The notes under the pieces are model-generated. The model did no database searches. It was given only the letters and a program-made list of their open reading frames with translations, and was not told the DNA's origin. A program made the position numbers and the translations under genes. Shown one piece after another: positions 16,828 to 25,924 of a DNA stretch of 64,000 nt. The stretch spans positions 9,609 to 73,608 of the forward strand of contig CAZVME010000005.1 of NCBI GenBank assembly GCA_964628835.1, written 5' to 3'. Positions within the stretch are counted from its first letter, which is position 1. Every line of letters starts with the position of its first letter. This DNA comes from JAAGZL01 sp964628835 (GTDB taxonomy: Bacteria > Pseudomonadota > Gammaproteobacteria > Chromatiales > Chromatiaceae).

Positions 16828-18930
16828 TTGAGTCTGGAAAATAACAACAATGACCTGGATGAATTGCCGGTTACGGCCATGAAAGGGGTTGGTCCGCGCA
16901 ATGCGGAGCGGCTCAACAAGATAGGGATATCCACGGTACAGGATGTGCTGTTTCACCTGCCTGCGCGCTATCAGGATCGGACCCGCCTCACCCCCATCGG
17001 CAGTCTGCGTCCGGGAGATGAGGTGGTAATCGAGGCTACGGTTGAACTGTGCGATATCAAATACGGACGCCGCCGTTCCCTGCTGGTGCGGGTAGCCGAT
17101 GGCACCGGATCTATCACCCTGCGTTTTTTTCACTTCTCCGGGGCGCAAAAATCCGCGCTGGTGCGAGGGGTAAGGCTGCGCTGTTATGGTGAGGTGCGCC
17201 GAGGCCCCTCCACCCTGGAGATGATCCATCCTGAGTACCAGCGTCTGGATGATATCGAGGCTGCAGGGATGGAGGCGAGCCTGACCCCGATTTACCCCAC
17301 CACCGAGGGTATGCATCAGCTGACCTGGAGAGGCATGACAGAACAGGCGCTGGCCCTGTTGGGGCAGACCACCAACGGTCTTCCCGAGTGGCTGCCAGCA
17401 GAGCTGTTGAGCCAGATGAAGCTCACTGATCTGAGTGCTGCCGTGCGCTATCTGCATCGACCTCCACCGGAGGCGGATCAGGACCTGCTGCTGACGGGCA
17501 GACATCCGGCGCAACGGCGACTGGCGTTTGAGGAGCTGCTGGCCCACCAACTGGGTCTGCGTAAGCTGCGCCATGAGCAGCGCAAGATCCTGGCGCCCAC
17601 CCTGACAGGAGCCGGAGAGCTGGCCCAGGGTCTGCTGCAACAACTGCCGTTCCAGCTTACCTCGGCGCAGCAGCGGGTGGGGCGTGAGATTAGACATGAC
17701 CTACAGCAGCCGCACCCCATGATGCGGCTGATCCAGGGTGATGTGGGTTCCGGTAAGACGGTGGTGGCAGCCTTGGCGGCGTTGCAGGCGGTGGAGGCGG
17801 GTTATCAGGTGGCCATGATGGCGCCCACTGAACTGTTGGCGGAGCAGCATCTGCTGAGTTTACGCACCTGGCTGGAGCCGCTGGGTCTGCATCTCTCCTG
17901 GCTGACCGGGCGGCATAAGGGCAAGCCCAGACAACAGATACTGGCGACTCTGGCCGATGGCAGCGCCAAGGTCACCATAGGCACCCACGCCCTGTTCCAG
18001 GAGGATGTTGAGTTCAACAAATTGGGCCTGGTGATCATCGATGAACAGCATCGGTTTGGGGTGCATCAACGCATGGCCCTGCGGGATAAGGGCAGTGGGG
18101 ACGCCAGTGTGCCGCATCAACTGATCATGACCGCCACCCCGATTCCGCGCACCCTGGCCATGACCGCCTATGCCGATCTGGATCTATCGGTGATTGACGA
18201 GTTGCCGCCGGGACGCAAGCCGGTAAGCACGGTGGTGCTTCCAGACTCCCGCCGTGGTGAGGTGGTGGAGCGGGTGCTTTCCGCCTGTAAGCAGGGACGC
18301 CAGGCCTACTGGGTCTGCACCCTGATCGAGGAGTCGGAGGCGTTGCAGTGTCAGGCCGCTGAGGACGCTGCCGCGCAACTGGAGCTGGCCCTGCCGGAGT
18401 TGCGGGTGGGGTTGATCCATGGTCGTCTTAAGGGGGCGGAGAAGGAGTCCCTTATGGCCCGGTTCAAGCAGGGCGAACTGGATCTGCTGGTGGCCACCAC
18501 CGTCATCGAGGTGGGAGTGGATGTACCCAATGCCAGTCTGATGGTGATCGAGAACCCGGAGCGCCTGGGGCTGGCCCAGCTACACCAACTGCGGGGGCGT
18601 ATCGGACGTGGCACCGCCAAAAGTCACTGTGTGCTGATGTATCACGGACCCATCTCCCAGAACGCCCAGGAGCGGCTGAAGGTGATGCGTGAAACCAATG
18701 ACGGTTTTGCCATTGCCCAGAAGGATCTGGAGCTGCGCGGCCCGGGTGAGGTGCTTGGCACCAGGCAGACCGGGGAGATGCAGTTCCGCATTGCCGACAT
18801 CCTGCGGGATCAGCCCATGCTGCCCCAGGTGCAGCAGGCGGCTGAACTGATGCTGGAACACAGCCCTGAAAATGTGGGGCCGCTGATGCGGCGCTGGATA
18901 GCAGATCGTGGTCGCTATATCGATGCCTGA
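16828..18930 (+). CDS. recG: ATP-dependent DNA helicase RecG
   Basis: 700 residues from a TTG start with GGAG 11 bases upstream. RecG reverses stalled replication forks and branch-migrates Holliday junctions. The N-terminal wedge/OB region (about 60-160) begins after VGPRNAERLNKIGI. Helicase motifs: Walker A GDVGSGKT, DEQHRFG in place of DEAD box, TATPIPRT, and motif VI QLRGRIGRG. The C-terminal wing LRGPGEVLGTRQTG is diagnostic. Usual family length is about 690. Confidence 0.96.
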   Translation: MSLENNNNDLDELPVTAMKGVGPRNAERLNKIGISTVQDVLFHLPARYQDRTRLTPIGSLRPGDEVVIEATVELCDIKYGRRRSLLVRVADGTGSITLRFFHFSGAQKSALVRGVRLRCYGEVRRGPSTLEMIHPEYQRLDDIEAAGMEASLTPIYPTTEGMHQLTWRGMTEQALALLGQTTNGLPEWLPAELLSQMKLTDLSAAVRYLHRPPPEADQDLLLTGRHPAQRRLAFEELLAHQLGLRKLRHEQRKILAPTLTGAGELAQGLLQQLPFQLTSAQQRVGREIRHDLQQPHPMMRLIQGDVGSGKTVVAALAALQAVEAGYQVAMMAPTELLAEQHLLSLRTWLEPLGLHLSWLTGRHKGKPRQQILATLADGSAKVTIGTHALFQEDVEFNKLGLVIIDEQHRFGVHQRMALRDKGSGDASVPHQLIMTATPIPRTLAMTAYADLDLSVIDELPPGRKPVSTVVLPDSRRGEVVERVLSACKQGRQAYWVCTLIEESEALQCQAAEDAAAQLELALPELRVGLIHGRLKGAEKESLMARFKQGELDLLVATTVIEVGVDVPNASLMVIENPERLGLAQLHQLRGRIGRGTAKSHCVLMYHGPISQNAQERLKVMRETNDGFAIAQKDLELRGPGEVLGTRQTGEMQFRIADILRDQPMLPQVQQAAELMLEHSPENVGPLMRRWIADRGRYIDA

Positions 18931-19083
18931 ATTATCCTCCCACATGGAGTGACTGGCCGGCGCCAAAAAGCTGCCCTGACATCTTCTTGAAGACCTGAGC
19001 GTCACCTATAAGGTTACCGGGTTAATAATAATCTGGGCGACTGTGCCATAATAACGGCTTTGATTTTGTAGGAATCCCTGCTG

Positions 19084-19653
19084 TTGAATCGTTATGTATC
19101 ACAATCCGCCCTGCATGAGCCCAACTGGATAGCGGGGCGGCAGCTCAGGCTTTCCCGGGTCCCAACCGACATCTATGACTGGCTGAGTGATACCGGTTCG
19201 CTCACGGCGCGTCTCAAGCGGACCTGCACAGGTGAATTCCGCGTTCGCCTGCGGTTGCAGGGGCGTGGTCGTCCGCTGTATAGCGAAGGGCGGATACTGG
19301 GGATGTGCCGGGGTGAAACCGCGATCATAAGAGAGGTGGAGCTGCTGTGTGATGAGACCCCTTGGGTATTTGCGCGCACCGTGATCCCGGTGGCCAGCCT
19401 GCGGGGTCCGGCACGACGTCTTACCATGCTGGGAACCAAACCATTGGGAGAGGTGTTGTTTGCCGATCCGTGTACCCGGAGAGTGGTGATGGAGATGGCG
19501 CGCATAGATAAAAGAGATAACCTGTTCCACTCCGCAATCACCAGTCTGGATAGCGAGCCGGATGAACTCTGGGGACGCCGTACCCTGTTTCATCTGGCCG
19601 GGTCGCCTCTACTGGTTAATGAGCTGTTCCTGCCAGCATTGGGCGCCACATGA
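19084..19653 (+). CDS. ubiC: Chorismate lyase
   Basis: 189 residues from a TTG start. It converts chorismate to 4-hydroxybenzoate and pyruvate, the first committed step of ubiquinone synthesis. Family marks are LTARLKRTCTGEFRVRL, EVELLCDETPWVFARTVIP with the active-site Glu/Arg region, and LGTKPLGEVLFAD. The stop overlaps the ubiA ATG in ATGA (19650-19653), indicating translational coupling to the next enzyme of the pathway. Confidence 0.92.
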   Translation: MNRYVSQSALHEPNWIAGRQLRLSRVPTDIYDWLSDTGSLTARLKRTCTGEFRVRLRLQGRGRPLYSEGRILGMCRGETAIIREVELLCDETPWVFARTVIPVASLRGPARRLTMLGTKPLGEVLFADPCTRRVVMEMARIDKRDNLFHSAITSLDSEPDELWGRRTLFHLAGSPLLVNELFLPALGAT

Positions 19654-20511
19654 TCTGGGAACGGCTGGCCAACTACTCCAACCTGATTCGGCTGGACCGC
19701 CCCATCGGCACCCTGCTGCTGCTGTGGCCATCGTTCTGGGCCTTGTGGATTGCGGCCAAGGGAACCCCCCCCCTGGCAGATGGTGGTTATCTTTACCCTG
19801 GGGGTGGCCCTGATGCGCTCTGCCGGCTGCGCCATAAATGATTTTGCCGACCGTAATATTGATGGTCAGGTGGAGCGGACCAGTCAGCGCCCAGTTGCCA
19901 CCGGCGTGGTAACTCCGAAAGAGGCCATTGCCGTGTTTGTGGTGTTGTGCCTGCTGGCCTTCGGTCTGGTGTTGTTGCTCAACTGGCAGACCATCGCCAT
20001 GTCCCTGGTGGCCCTGGTGCTGGTGGCCATCTATCCATTTATGAAGCGTTACACCAACCTGCCGCAACTGGTTCTGGGTATGGCCTTCGGTTGGGCAGTG
20101 CCCATGGCCTTCATGGCGGTAACCGAAACCGTCCCGCATGCGGCCTGGTTGCTGTATATCGCCACCGTGATCTGGGCCCTGGTTTACGACACCCAATACG
20201 CTATGGTGGACCGGGAGGATGATATTCGTATTGGGGTAAAGTCCACCGCCATCCTGTTTGGGGAGTATGACCGGTTTATGATCGGCCTGCTGCAACTCGC
20301 CATGCTGGGCATATTGCTGCTGGTTGGAAACAAGAGTGAGCTGGGAGACTTCTACTGGCTTGGGGTTGCGGGCGCCGCCTGTTTTGCACTCTATCAACAA
20401 AAACTGATTCGCAAGCGCACGCGCGAGGGTTGCTTCAAGGCATTTCTGAATAATAACTGGCTTGGCGTCAGTGTATTTATTGGATTGGTGCTTGACTACA
20501 CTTTTACCTGA
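19650..20511 (+). pseudogene. ubiA: 4-hydroxybenzoate polyprenyltransferase, frameshifted at a C9 tract
   Basis: The product prenylates 4-hydroxybenzoate in the inner membrane. The first frame (from 19650) gives MIWERLANYSNLIRLDRPIG and continues to LWIAAKGTPP. At a run of nine C (19765-19773) the family sequence moves to another frame, continuing MVVIFTLGVALMRSAGCAIND. That frame contains both Asp-rich substrate motifs, NDFADRNIDG and YDTQYAMVDREDD. Removing one C restores about 286 residues, the normal length, and all other motifs are intact. A sequencing or assembly error, slippage, or a recent null are all possible. ATGA overlap with ubiC. Confidence 0.88.
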
Positions 20512-20514
20512 GGG

Positions 20515-20583
20515 GGCGGGGTCAATTCATAAAAAGATGTGGTTTCACTCAAGATAATATCAGATGAATTGACTCCGATCCCA
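20515..20583. repeat. REP-like inverted repeat after ubiA
   Basis: An imperfect inverted repeat: left arm GGCGGGGTCAATTCAT (about 20515-20530) and right arm ATGAATTGACTCCGATCCC (20563-20581), about 32 bases apart. GC-rich tips with a GTCAATTCAT core resemble repeats mobilised by Y1 transposases, though they differ from the repeats of the transposase at 13.6 kb. It could also act as a transcript-end hairpin for ubiCA. Confidence 0.55.
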
Positions 20584-20632
20584 TGCGACCGCCACTTGTG
20601 CTGGATGTAAACAGAATAATGAGGAGCCGATA

Positions 20633-21262
20633 ATGAAACTAACCAGTAGCAGCTTTACCGATGGGCAGGCAGTACCGGTTGCACACGCCTTCTGTGGTCC
20701 GGAGCCGGAGGCCCACGTCACCCTTTCTGATAACATGAGCCCGCAACTCTCCTGGGCTGACGCGCCGGAGGGTACCAAATCATTTGTGCTTATTTGTCAC
20801 GACCCGGATGTGCCGAGCATGGCAGGTGATGTCAATCAGGAGGGCCGGGTGGTGCCTGCTGATCTGGAACGGAAGGATTTCTATCACTGGGTGCTGGTGG
20901 ATATTCCGGCGACTGTAATCGACTTGGAGACCGGTGCTGATTCTGATGGGGTCACGCCGCAGGGAAAGGATGAGACCCAGGGACCACATGGTTCCAGACG
21001 CGGAATAAATGGCTACACCGGATGGTTTGCCGGTGATCAGGATATGGGTGGAAACTACTTTGGCTATGATGGCCCCTGTCCACCCTGGAATGACTCTATT
21101 GTGCATCACTATGTGTTTACCATCTATGCGCTGGATATCGAGTCCTGTCCGGTTGTTGGCGCCTTCGAAGGGTCGGAGGTGCTGGCGGAGATTGAAGGCC
21201 ACATCCTGGGTCAGGCCAGCCTCACCGGACTCTACAGTCTCAATCCAGATGTTGCTGTTTAG
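20633..21262 (+). CDS. YbhB/YbcL family PEBP (Raf-kinase-inhibitor-like) protein
   Basis: 209 residues of the phosphatidylethanolamine-binding fold. Ligand-pocket motifs DPDVPSMAG and DFYHWVLVDIP are present, with an extended GSRRGINGYTGW loop and GYDGPCPPWNDSIVHHYVFTIYALD. No signal peptide is visible, so it is probably cytoplasmic. Bacterial members have no settled function. GAGG lies 7 bases before the ATG. Confidence 0.88.
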   Translation: MKLTSSSFTDGQAVPVAHAFCGPEPEAHVTLSDNMSPQLSWADAPEGTKSFVLICHDPDVPSMAGDVNQEGRVVPADLERKDFYHWVLVDIPATVIDLETGADSDGVTPQGKDETQGPHGSRRGINGYTGWFAGDQDMGGNYFGYDGPCPPWNDSIVHHYVFTIYALDIESCPVVGAFEGSEVLAEIEGHILGQASLTGLYSLNPDVAV

Positions 21263-21298
21263 TGCTGTAATGTTGTTTAAGGTAATTAAGAAAAACCG

Positions 21299-21640
21299 AT
21301 GAAAGACAATCTACCACTGCCGCACGATAAGAAGTTGACAGTTTTGTTCCGGGTTGAGGCAGGCTTACTGGGACCAAAGGGCGAAGAACATGTTGAGACG
21401 TTCTCTAAGTTTGCCGAAAAGGAGTTGATATCACTGGACTCGGATTATATCCACTGGGAGATAGTTCCAAGGCACGATAAATCTAATCCAGAGATGGAGT
21501 ACATGATAAATGGTAGGAAATTGTCCCATGACAAGGCAGCTAAATATCTAGAGGTCTTTGAGCAGGAACTAGATGGGTTTGAACTGCATCTGACCAGAAA
21601 TCTAACTCGTCTGATTGGGGAGTTTATGGGGCCGGGTTAA
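21299..21640 (+). CDS. Conserved-looking hypothetical protein
   Basis: 113 residues, soluble, rich in charged residues, no membrane segment or signal peptide. I do not recognise the family. The first half (KKLTVLFRVEAGLLGPKGEEHV) looks like a beta-alpha unit; the second half is helical with many Glu/Leu. It sits 36 bases after the PEBP gene on the same strand and is followed by a strong terminator, so the two may form an operon. Confidence 0.6.
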   Translation: MKDNLPLPHDKKLTVLFRVEAGLLGPKGEEHVETFSKFAEKELISLDSDYIHWEIVPRHDKSNPEMEYMINGRKLSHDKAAKYLEVFEQELDGFELHLTRNLTRLIGEFMGPG

Positions 21641-21661
21641 TAACAAATGCCTCTGAACCAG

Positions 21662-21695
21662 AAAGTGGCCTGACCCCGTGGTCAGGCCACTTTTT
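21662..21695 (+). terminator. Strong Rho-independent terminator
   Basis: A perfect 14-bp stem, AAAGTGGCCTGACC (21662-21675) with GGTCAGGCCACTTT (21680-21693), and a CCGT loop, followed by T residues. It ends the upstream plus-strand unit and lies just 3' of convergent hisG, so it may serve both directions. Confidence 0.9.
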
Positions 21696-21697
21696 CA

Positions 21698-22570
21698 TTA
21701 GATCATCTTCTTCAGTTCATACTCCAGAATGCCCTCGGCACCCATGGATTTCAGTTGTGGTATCAGACTGCGCACCTTTCTGCTGTCCACCACGGTCTCT
21801 ATGGCCAGCCACTCGCGGTCGAACAGGTGATTCACCGTGGGGGCATTCAGGCTGGGCAGGGCCGCAACGATCTCTTCCAGCTTGGCTGCTGGTATGTTCA
21901 TCTTCAGGGCCACCTTTTTGCGCGCCATGAGAGAGGCCTGCAACAACATGGCGATCTGCTTAATCTTCTGTCGCTTCCAGGGATCGGCCATGGCGCTCTT
22001 GTTGCTGATCAGGCGGGTCTCGGTATGTAGCAGGTCGCATACGATACGCAGACCATGGGCCTTGATGGTGCTGCCGGTCTCGGTAATCTCCACCACCGCA
22101 TCCACCAGCCCTTCCACCACCTTGGCCTCGGTGGCGCCCCAGGAGAATTCAACCGCAGCCTTGATGCCACGCTCTTCCAGATAGCGTTTGGTGAAACCCA
22201 CCAGCTCGGTTGAGATCTTCTTGCCCTGCAGGTCTTCCACCGACTGGATGGGGGAGTCCTGTGGCACCACCAGTACCCAGCGGCATGGCTGGTCGGAACT
22301 CTTGGAGTAGACTAGCTCACAGATCTCCTCCACCTCTGACTCGGTCTCCAGAATCCAGTCATGACCGGTCAGGCCCAGGTCTAGGGTGCCATTGGCAACA
22401 TAGGGTGCCATCTCCTGGGATCGCACTAGGGCACATTTGATCTCCTGGTCATTGATGCTTGGAAAGTAGTTTCTTGACCTAATCTGAATATCCCATCCGG
22501 CCTGGGCAAAGAGTGATATGGTAGATTTTTCCAGGCTCCCTTTTGGAACCCCCAGTTTCAATTGCGGCAT
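21698..22570 (-). CDS. hisG: ATP phosphoribosyltransferase, long form
   Basis: 290 residues. It catalyses the first step of histidine synthesis, joining ATP and PRPP. It opens LKLGVPKGSLEKSTISLF and includes DLGLTGHDWILE and VDAVVEITETGSTIKAHGL (the PRPP-binding segment). About 75 residues at the C-terminus form the ACT-like histidine-binding regulatory domain (from about 215), so this is the long form that does not need HisZ. It stands alone, not in a his operon, in this window. Confidence 0.94.
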   Translation of the reverse strand: MPQLKLGVPKGSLEKSTISLFAQAGWDIQIRSRNYFPSINDQEIKCALVRSQEMAPYVANGTLDLGLTGHDWILETESEVEEICELVYSKSSDQPCRWVLVVPQDSPIQSVEDLQGKKISTELVGFTKRYLEERGIKAAVEFSWGATEAKVVEGLVDAVVEITETGSTIKAHGLRIVCDLLHTETRLISNKSAMADPWKRQKIKQIAMLLQASLMARKKVALKMNIPAAKLEEIVAALPSLNAPTVNHLFDREWLAIETVVDSRKVRSLIPQLKSMGAEGILEYELKKMI

Positions 22571-22999
22571 GAATAGAACCCTTATTTTGGTTGTTTGGTT
22601 GAAGCGGCTATTTTCCGCCCTCTGGCGGTGTTTGCCAATAAAAAAAGAAAAATCCTTTAAATCAGCCGAATTTGTACCACAATTACCACAAGGGGCCTCT
22701 GGTTAACTCCACGATGGCCGAGACGTTGCATCTGCGTCTTGAACTGCAGGTCGGCTGGTGTGGCTAGTGGTTTGGCCCTTAGTAAGTGGCCCTAGGAAAA
22801 GGTTCTGTTATAGGCGGGATGCCAGATAAGTATGAACCCTGGAGCAGTTGCAGCGATTGCTCCTGATCTTGCTAACTTAACTGGTTCTGCATGAGTCGAT
22901 GTTTTCTGATCATTATAATTCCAATATTTACTGGCTTGGGTGTGGGCGGTACACCTGTGGTTTTTCTTTGGCAAACCCTATGATCCCGGAGATAGCGCG
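22571..22999. other. Intergenic region between hisG and a GGDEF gene
   Basis: About 430 bases between divergently transcribed genes. An A-rich run lies at 22638-22650. I see no RNA gene, repeat or convincing leader peptide. Promoters for both genes should be here. Confidence 0.4.
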
Positions 23000-24484
23000 G
23001 TGAAGTTTGCCCGGGAACAGTATTTGCGTAGAACGCTGCTGGTAATAGTTGCGGTACTGAGTATGTTTCTGCTTATTTCTGACAGTATCATCTATCTGCA
23101 CCACAAGAGTACCTTGCATACGGGGTTTCGTGAATCCCGTGTGCAGGAGCTCAGACTGCTTGCCATGCTCTCCAAGGATGCCTTTCTCAAACGTGACCAG
23201 GCTGCAATCAGAAAACTGGCCGCGCAGTGGGGTATGGAGCAAGAGAGCGTGGTAGGGCTGAAGATATCAAACCGTGAAGGCAGTCTGATTGCCGGTTTTC
23301 AACGTGCCGCCTCCGGTCCATCCAGTATCAAGGTTGTGTATGAAGTGGGTTTGGGGAATCAACAGGCAATAGTGCTTGAGCTAACTGCCGATATATCTGA
23401 GGTGACTGACAGCCTTAATATTCTGCTGCTGGAGTTGGCTGTTATATCTGTTTTTCTGTTCCTGACGATGACTGTGTCCATTTGGGTGGTGTTGCGTAAA
23501 CTGGCTATCGCTCCACTCAAGGAGGAGGTGTTGCGGCGGAAAAAGATTATGAACAAGTTGCGCAGGGTAAGCCGGGAGAAACAGCGTCTGCTGGAGTCTG
23601 CCGGTGAGGGGATCTTCAGTATCCAAAGAGATTGCATCTGCACCTTTATCAATGATGCCGCCTTGGCCATGCTTGGTTTCAAGCGCAGTGAGATTCTGGG
23701 CAAGAATATTCATAACCTGATTCATCATACCGATTCCAACGGGGTGCAGTGCCAGCCCGATGCCTGCCAGATACTCTCCTCTCTGAGTAACGGAGAGGGG
23801 GTGGTGGTGGATGAAGACTGTTTCTGGCGTGGGGACGGTGCCAGTTTTCCAGTGATGTACTCCGCCTTCCCCCTGGATGAAGATGAGGGCAATGTTGGAG
23901 CGGTGGTGGTGTTTCATGACATAACCAAACAGCAGTCGGAGCGTATGGTTCTGGAACATCAGGCTAGCCATGATCCACTTACCGGTCTGGTGAATCGCAG
24001 AGAGTTTGAACGCCGACTGGAGCGGGCGGTTGAGACCGCCAGAGAGCAGCACAAGGAACATGTGTTGTTGTATCTGGATCTGGATAATTTCAAGTCGGTG
24101 AACGATGCGGTGGGGCACATGGCTGGTGATGAACTTTTGCGGCGGGTGGCCAAAAAGATGAGCAGCATAATGCGGGAGAGGGATACCCTGGCCCGCATGG
24201 GTGGGGATGAGTTTGCGGTGCTACTGGAACACTGTTCCAGGCGTGTGGCGCTGCGCATAAGCAGTGAGATCAGCAATACGGTATGCCAGGAAAAATTTTC
24301 ATGGGATGGTAGGCAGTTTGTGATTGGCATCAGCATAGGACTGGCGGAGGTGGACTTCAGTTGTGCCAATTCTGATGCGGCCATGGATGCGGCCGATGGG
24401 GCCTGTTACCTGGCCAAGCAACTGGGCGGCTGTCAGGTGCAGTCGTGGTCTCCAGCTTTACCAAATAACAAAAAGGTGCATTGA
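23000..24484 (+). CDS. Membrane PAS-GGDEF diguanylate cyclase
   Basis: About 494 residues from a GTG at 23000, chosen for GGAG (22988-22991) at 8-base spacing; the open frame extends to 22940 but without a good site. TM1 (LLVIVAVLSMFLLISDSI), a periplasmic region of about 110 residues, TM2 (LELAVISVFLFLTMTVSIWVV), a PAS domain, then GGDEF. The active site GGDEF is intact, with RERD five residues before it as an RxxD product-inhibition site, so it should be an active, feedback-controlled enzyme. No EAL domain. Confidence 0.88.
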   Translation: MKFAREQYLRRTLLVIVAVLSMFLLISDSIIYLHHKSTLHTGFRESRVQELRLLAMLSKDAFLKRDQAAIRKLAAQWGMEQESVVGLKISNREGSLIAGFQRAASGPSSIKVVYEVGLGNQQAIVLELTADISEVTDSLNILLLELAVISVFLFLTMTVSIWVVLRKLAIAPLKEEVLRRKKIMNKLRRVSREKQRLLESAGEGIFSIQRDCICTFINDAALAMLGFKRSEILGKNIHNLIHHTDSNGVQCQPDACQILSSLSNGEGVVVDEDCFWRGDGASFPVMYSAFPLDEDEGNVGAVVVFHDITKQQSERMVLEHQASHDPLTGLVNRREFERRLERAVETAREQHKEHVLLYLDLDNFKSVNDAVGHMAGDELLRRVAKKMSSIMRERDTLARMGGDEFAVLLEHCSRRVALRISSEISNTVCQEKFSWDGRQFVIGISIGLAEVDFSCANSDAAMDAADGACYLAKQLGGCQVQSWSPALPNNKKVH

Positions 24485-24536
24485 TTAAGCGCGTGGCTTG
24501 CAATGGGCCAGCTGTTTGAGTCGTTTTGCTTCCTTG

Positions 24537-24888
24537 TTACTCTAACGCCGCTTTTGAATCTTCTGGCGCCTCATCTCTCTCTATTCTAGAGTAATCTCTG
24601 ACTACATGTGTAACGCGGATTCGGTAGTCCTGAAATAGGGCATCTTTGCCTTTTTGCCTTTTTTTGCGCTGACCGGTGTACCAGCAGATTACGCCAATCC
24701 TTTATTGCATCCTCGTCGCGCCAAAATGACAGACTGAGTATCTTTCCTTCATCGGTAAGACTCTGGAATCTCTCAATGGAGATAAAGCCATCTCTATTTT
24801 CAAGAAAGCCGCGCAGTTCAGCGGCTATTTCCAGGTACTCTGTCTTTCCTTCTGTTGTTGGGTAAACTTCAAAGATTACGGCTAGCAT
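24537..24888 (-). pseudogene. Antibiotic biosynthesis monooxygenase (ABM) domain protein, frameshifted
   Basis: From ATG 24888 (GAGG at 6-base spacing; a longer frame starts at 24918) the sequence MLAVIFEVYPTTEGKTEYL and LSLSFWRDEDAIKDWRN match small heme-degrading-type ABM proteins. After HRSAQKK the frame goes astray (AKRQRCPISG) and stops at 24586. Shifting by one base in the A-rich tract at about 24650-24665 restores the family ending GKDALFQDYRIRVTHVVRDYS and runs to a TAA at 24537-24539. The gene is therefore frameshifted, or the tract is miscalled. Confidence 0.78.
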
Positions 24889-24971
24889 GTGATCCTCTTC
24901 TCTAAATATAGATGCCATAAAAACATGCGGTGTTCGATGCTGTGTTTTTTACTGTATGCAGGGGTAATTAA

Positions 24972-25826
24972 TTAATCGATTAGTGATTGCGCAGTGACCG
25001 TCTCGGCCAAGGTGTTCAGTGCCTTCAGTGGTATAACATCACGATGAGTCACTATTACGGTAGGTATCATGGCTAGGCGTGGGTTAATGGCCACCATCTC
25101 AAGCTCTTCAAAGTGACGATTGTTTGTTACTACCCAGCGTGGCATCAGGGTGCAGCCCAGGCCAACGGCTACACAGCCCAGAATCCCGTCCAGGGTGCCG
25201 AACTCCATTACCTCATCGACCTGATGTCCACACTCATGTTGCCAGGCCATGGCACGGGCGCGGTAGGCGCAGCCTTCACGAAACAGGATCAGGGGTAGTC
25301 GGTCGCACCCGCTGTGCTTGGAATGCACCAGTACCAGCTCTTCCTGTGATATCTCGGTGGTGATCAGGTCAGGGTGTTCCACCGGGCCACCGGCAAAGGC
25401 ACAGTCAAGTTTATGTTCCAGCACGCGTTTAATCAGTGCGGATGATGTATCTGTTTCTATCCGTAGTTGTAATCCGTGATGGGTCTGGCGCAGGGCTTTC
25501 AATGCCATGGGTAAGCGCAGGGCAGCAAAGGTTTCCATTGCACCTATACGCAACTCACCGGTCTGTTCGCCAACCTGGTGTATTGCCATGCTGGCCTGGG
25601 ACTCCAGTTGTAGGATCTGGCGCGCATAGTTTAGGAGTACCCGCCCGGATGGGGCCAATTCCAGACCTCGCCCCTTGCGGTAAAACAGTTTTGTGCCCAC
25701 CTCTTGTTCCAGGCGCTTTATTCTAGCAGTGACATTGGATTGCACCGTATTGAGTTTGCGCGAGGCGGAGAGTATCCCGCCCTCTTCAACCACGACCTGA
25801 AAGGTGCGTAGAGACTGTAATTCCAT
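24972..25826 (-). CDS. LysR family transcriptional regulator
   Basis: 284 residues from ATG 25826, chosen because GGAG lies 7 bases upstream; a longer frame starts at 25868. The N-terminal winged helix contains QSLRTFQVVVEEGGILSASR and QSNVTARIKRLEQEVG. The C-terminal effector domain follows (about 90-284). It is divergent from an MFS transporter gene across about 100 bases, the standard arrangement for a LysR protein controlling its neighbour. Confidence 0.9.
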   Translation of the reverse strand: MELQSLRTFQVVVEEGGILSASRKLNTVQSNVTARIKRLEQEVGTKLFYRKGRGLELAPSGRVLLNYARQILQLESQASMAIHQVGEQTGELRIGAMETFAALRLPMALKALRQTHHGLQLRIETDTSSALIKRVLEHKLDCAFAGGPVEHPDLITTEISQEELVLVHSKHSGCDRLPLILFREGCAYRARAMAWQHECGHQVDEVMEFGTLDGILGCVAVGLGCTLMPRWVVTNNRHFEELEMVAINPRLAMIPTVIVTHRDVIPLKALNTLAETVTAQSLID

Positions 25827-25924
25827 AAACATTCTCCAGAACAGAACAATGCAATCATAAAATATCACTAGTAAAGATATGTAGGAGCATATATCTTCAT
25901 TTGTAACATTGCAAAGGAGATCTC

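Noticed and set aside
16747..17697. Antisense open frame opposite recG
   Set aside because: Rich in Gln/Leu/Arg, as expected from antisense of GC-rich coding DNA; recG is unambiguous.
23381..24118. Antisense open frame opposite the GGDEF gene
   Set aside because: Opposes a clear PAS-GGDEF protein; no family features of its own.
24640..24665. Programmed -1 frameshift at the AAAAAAG heptamer
   Set aside because: The frame that completes the protein family is +1, while -1 leads to an unrelated short tail.
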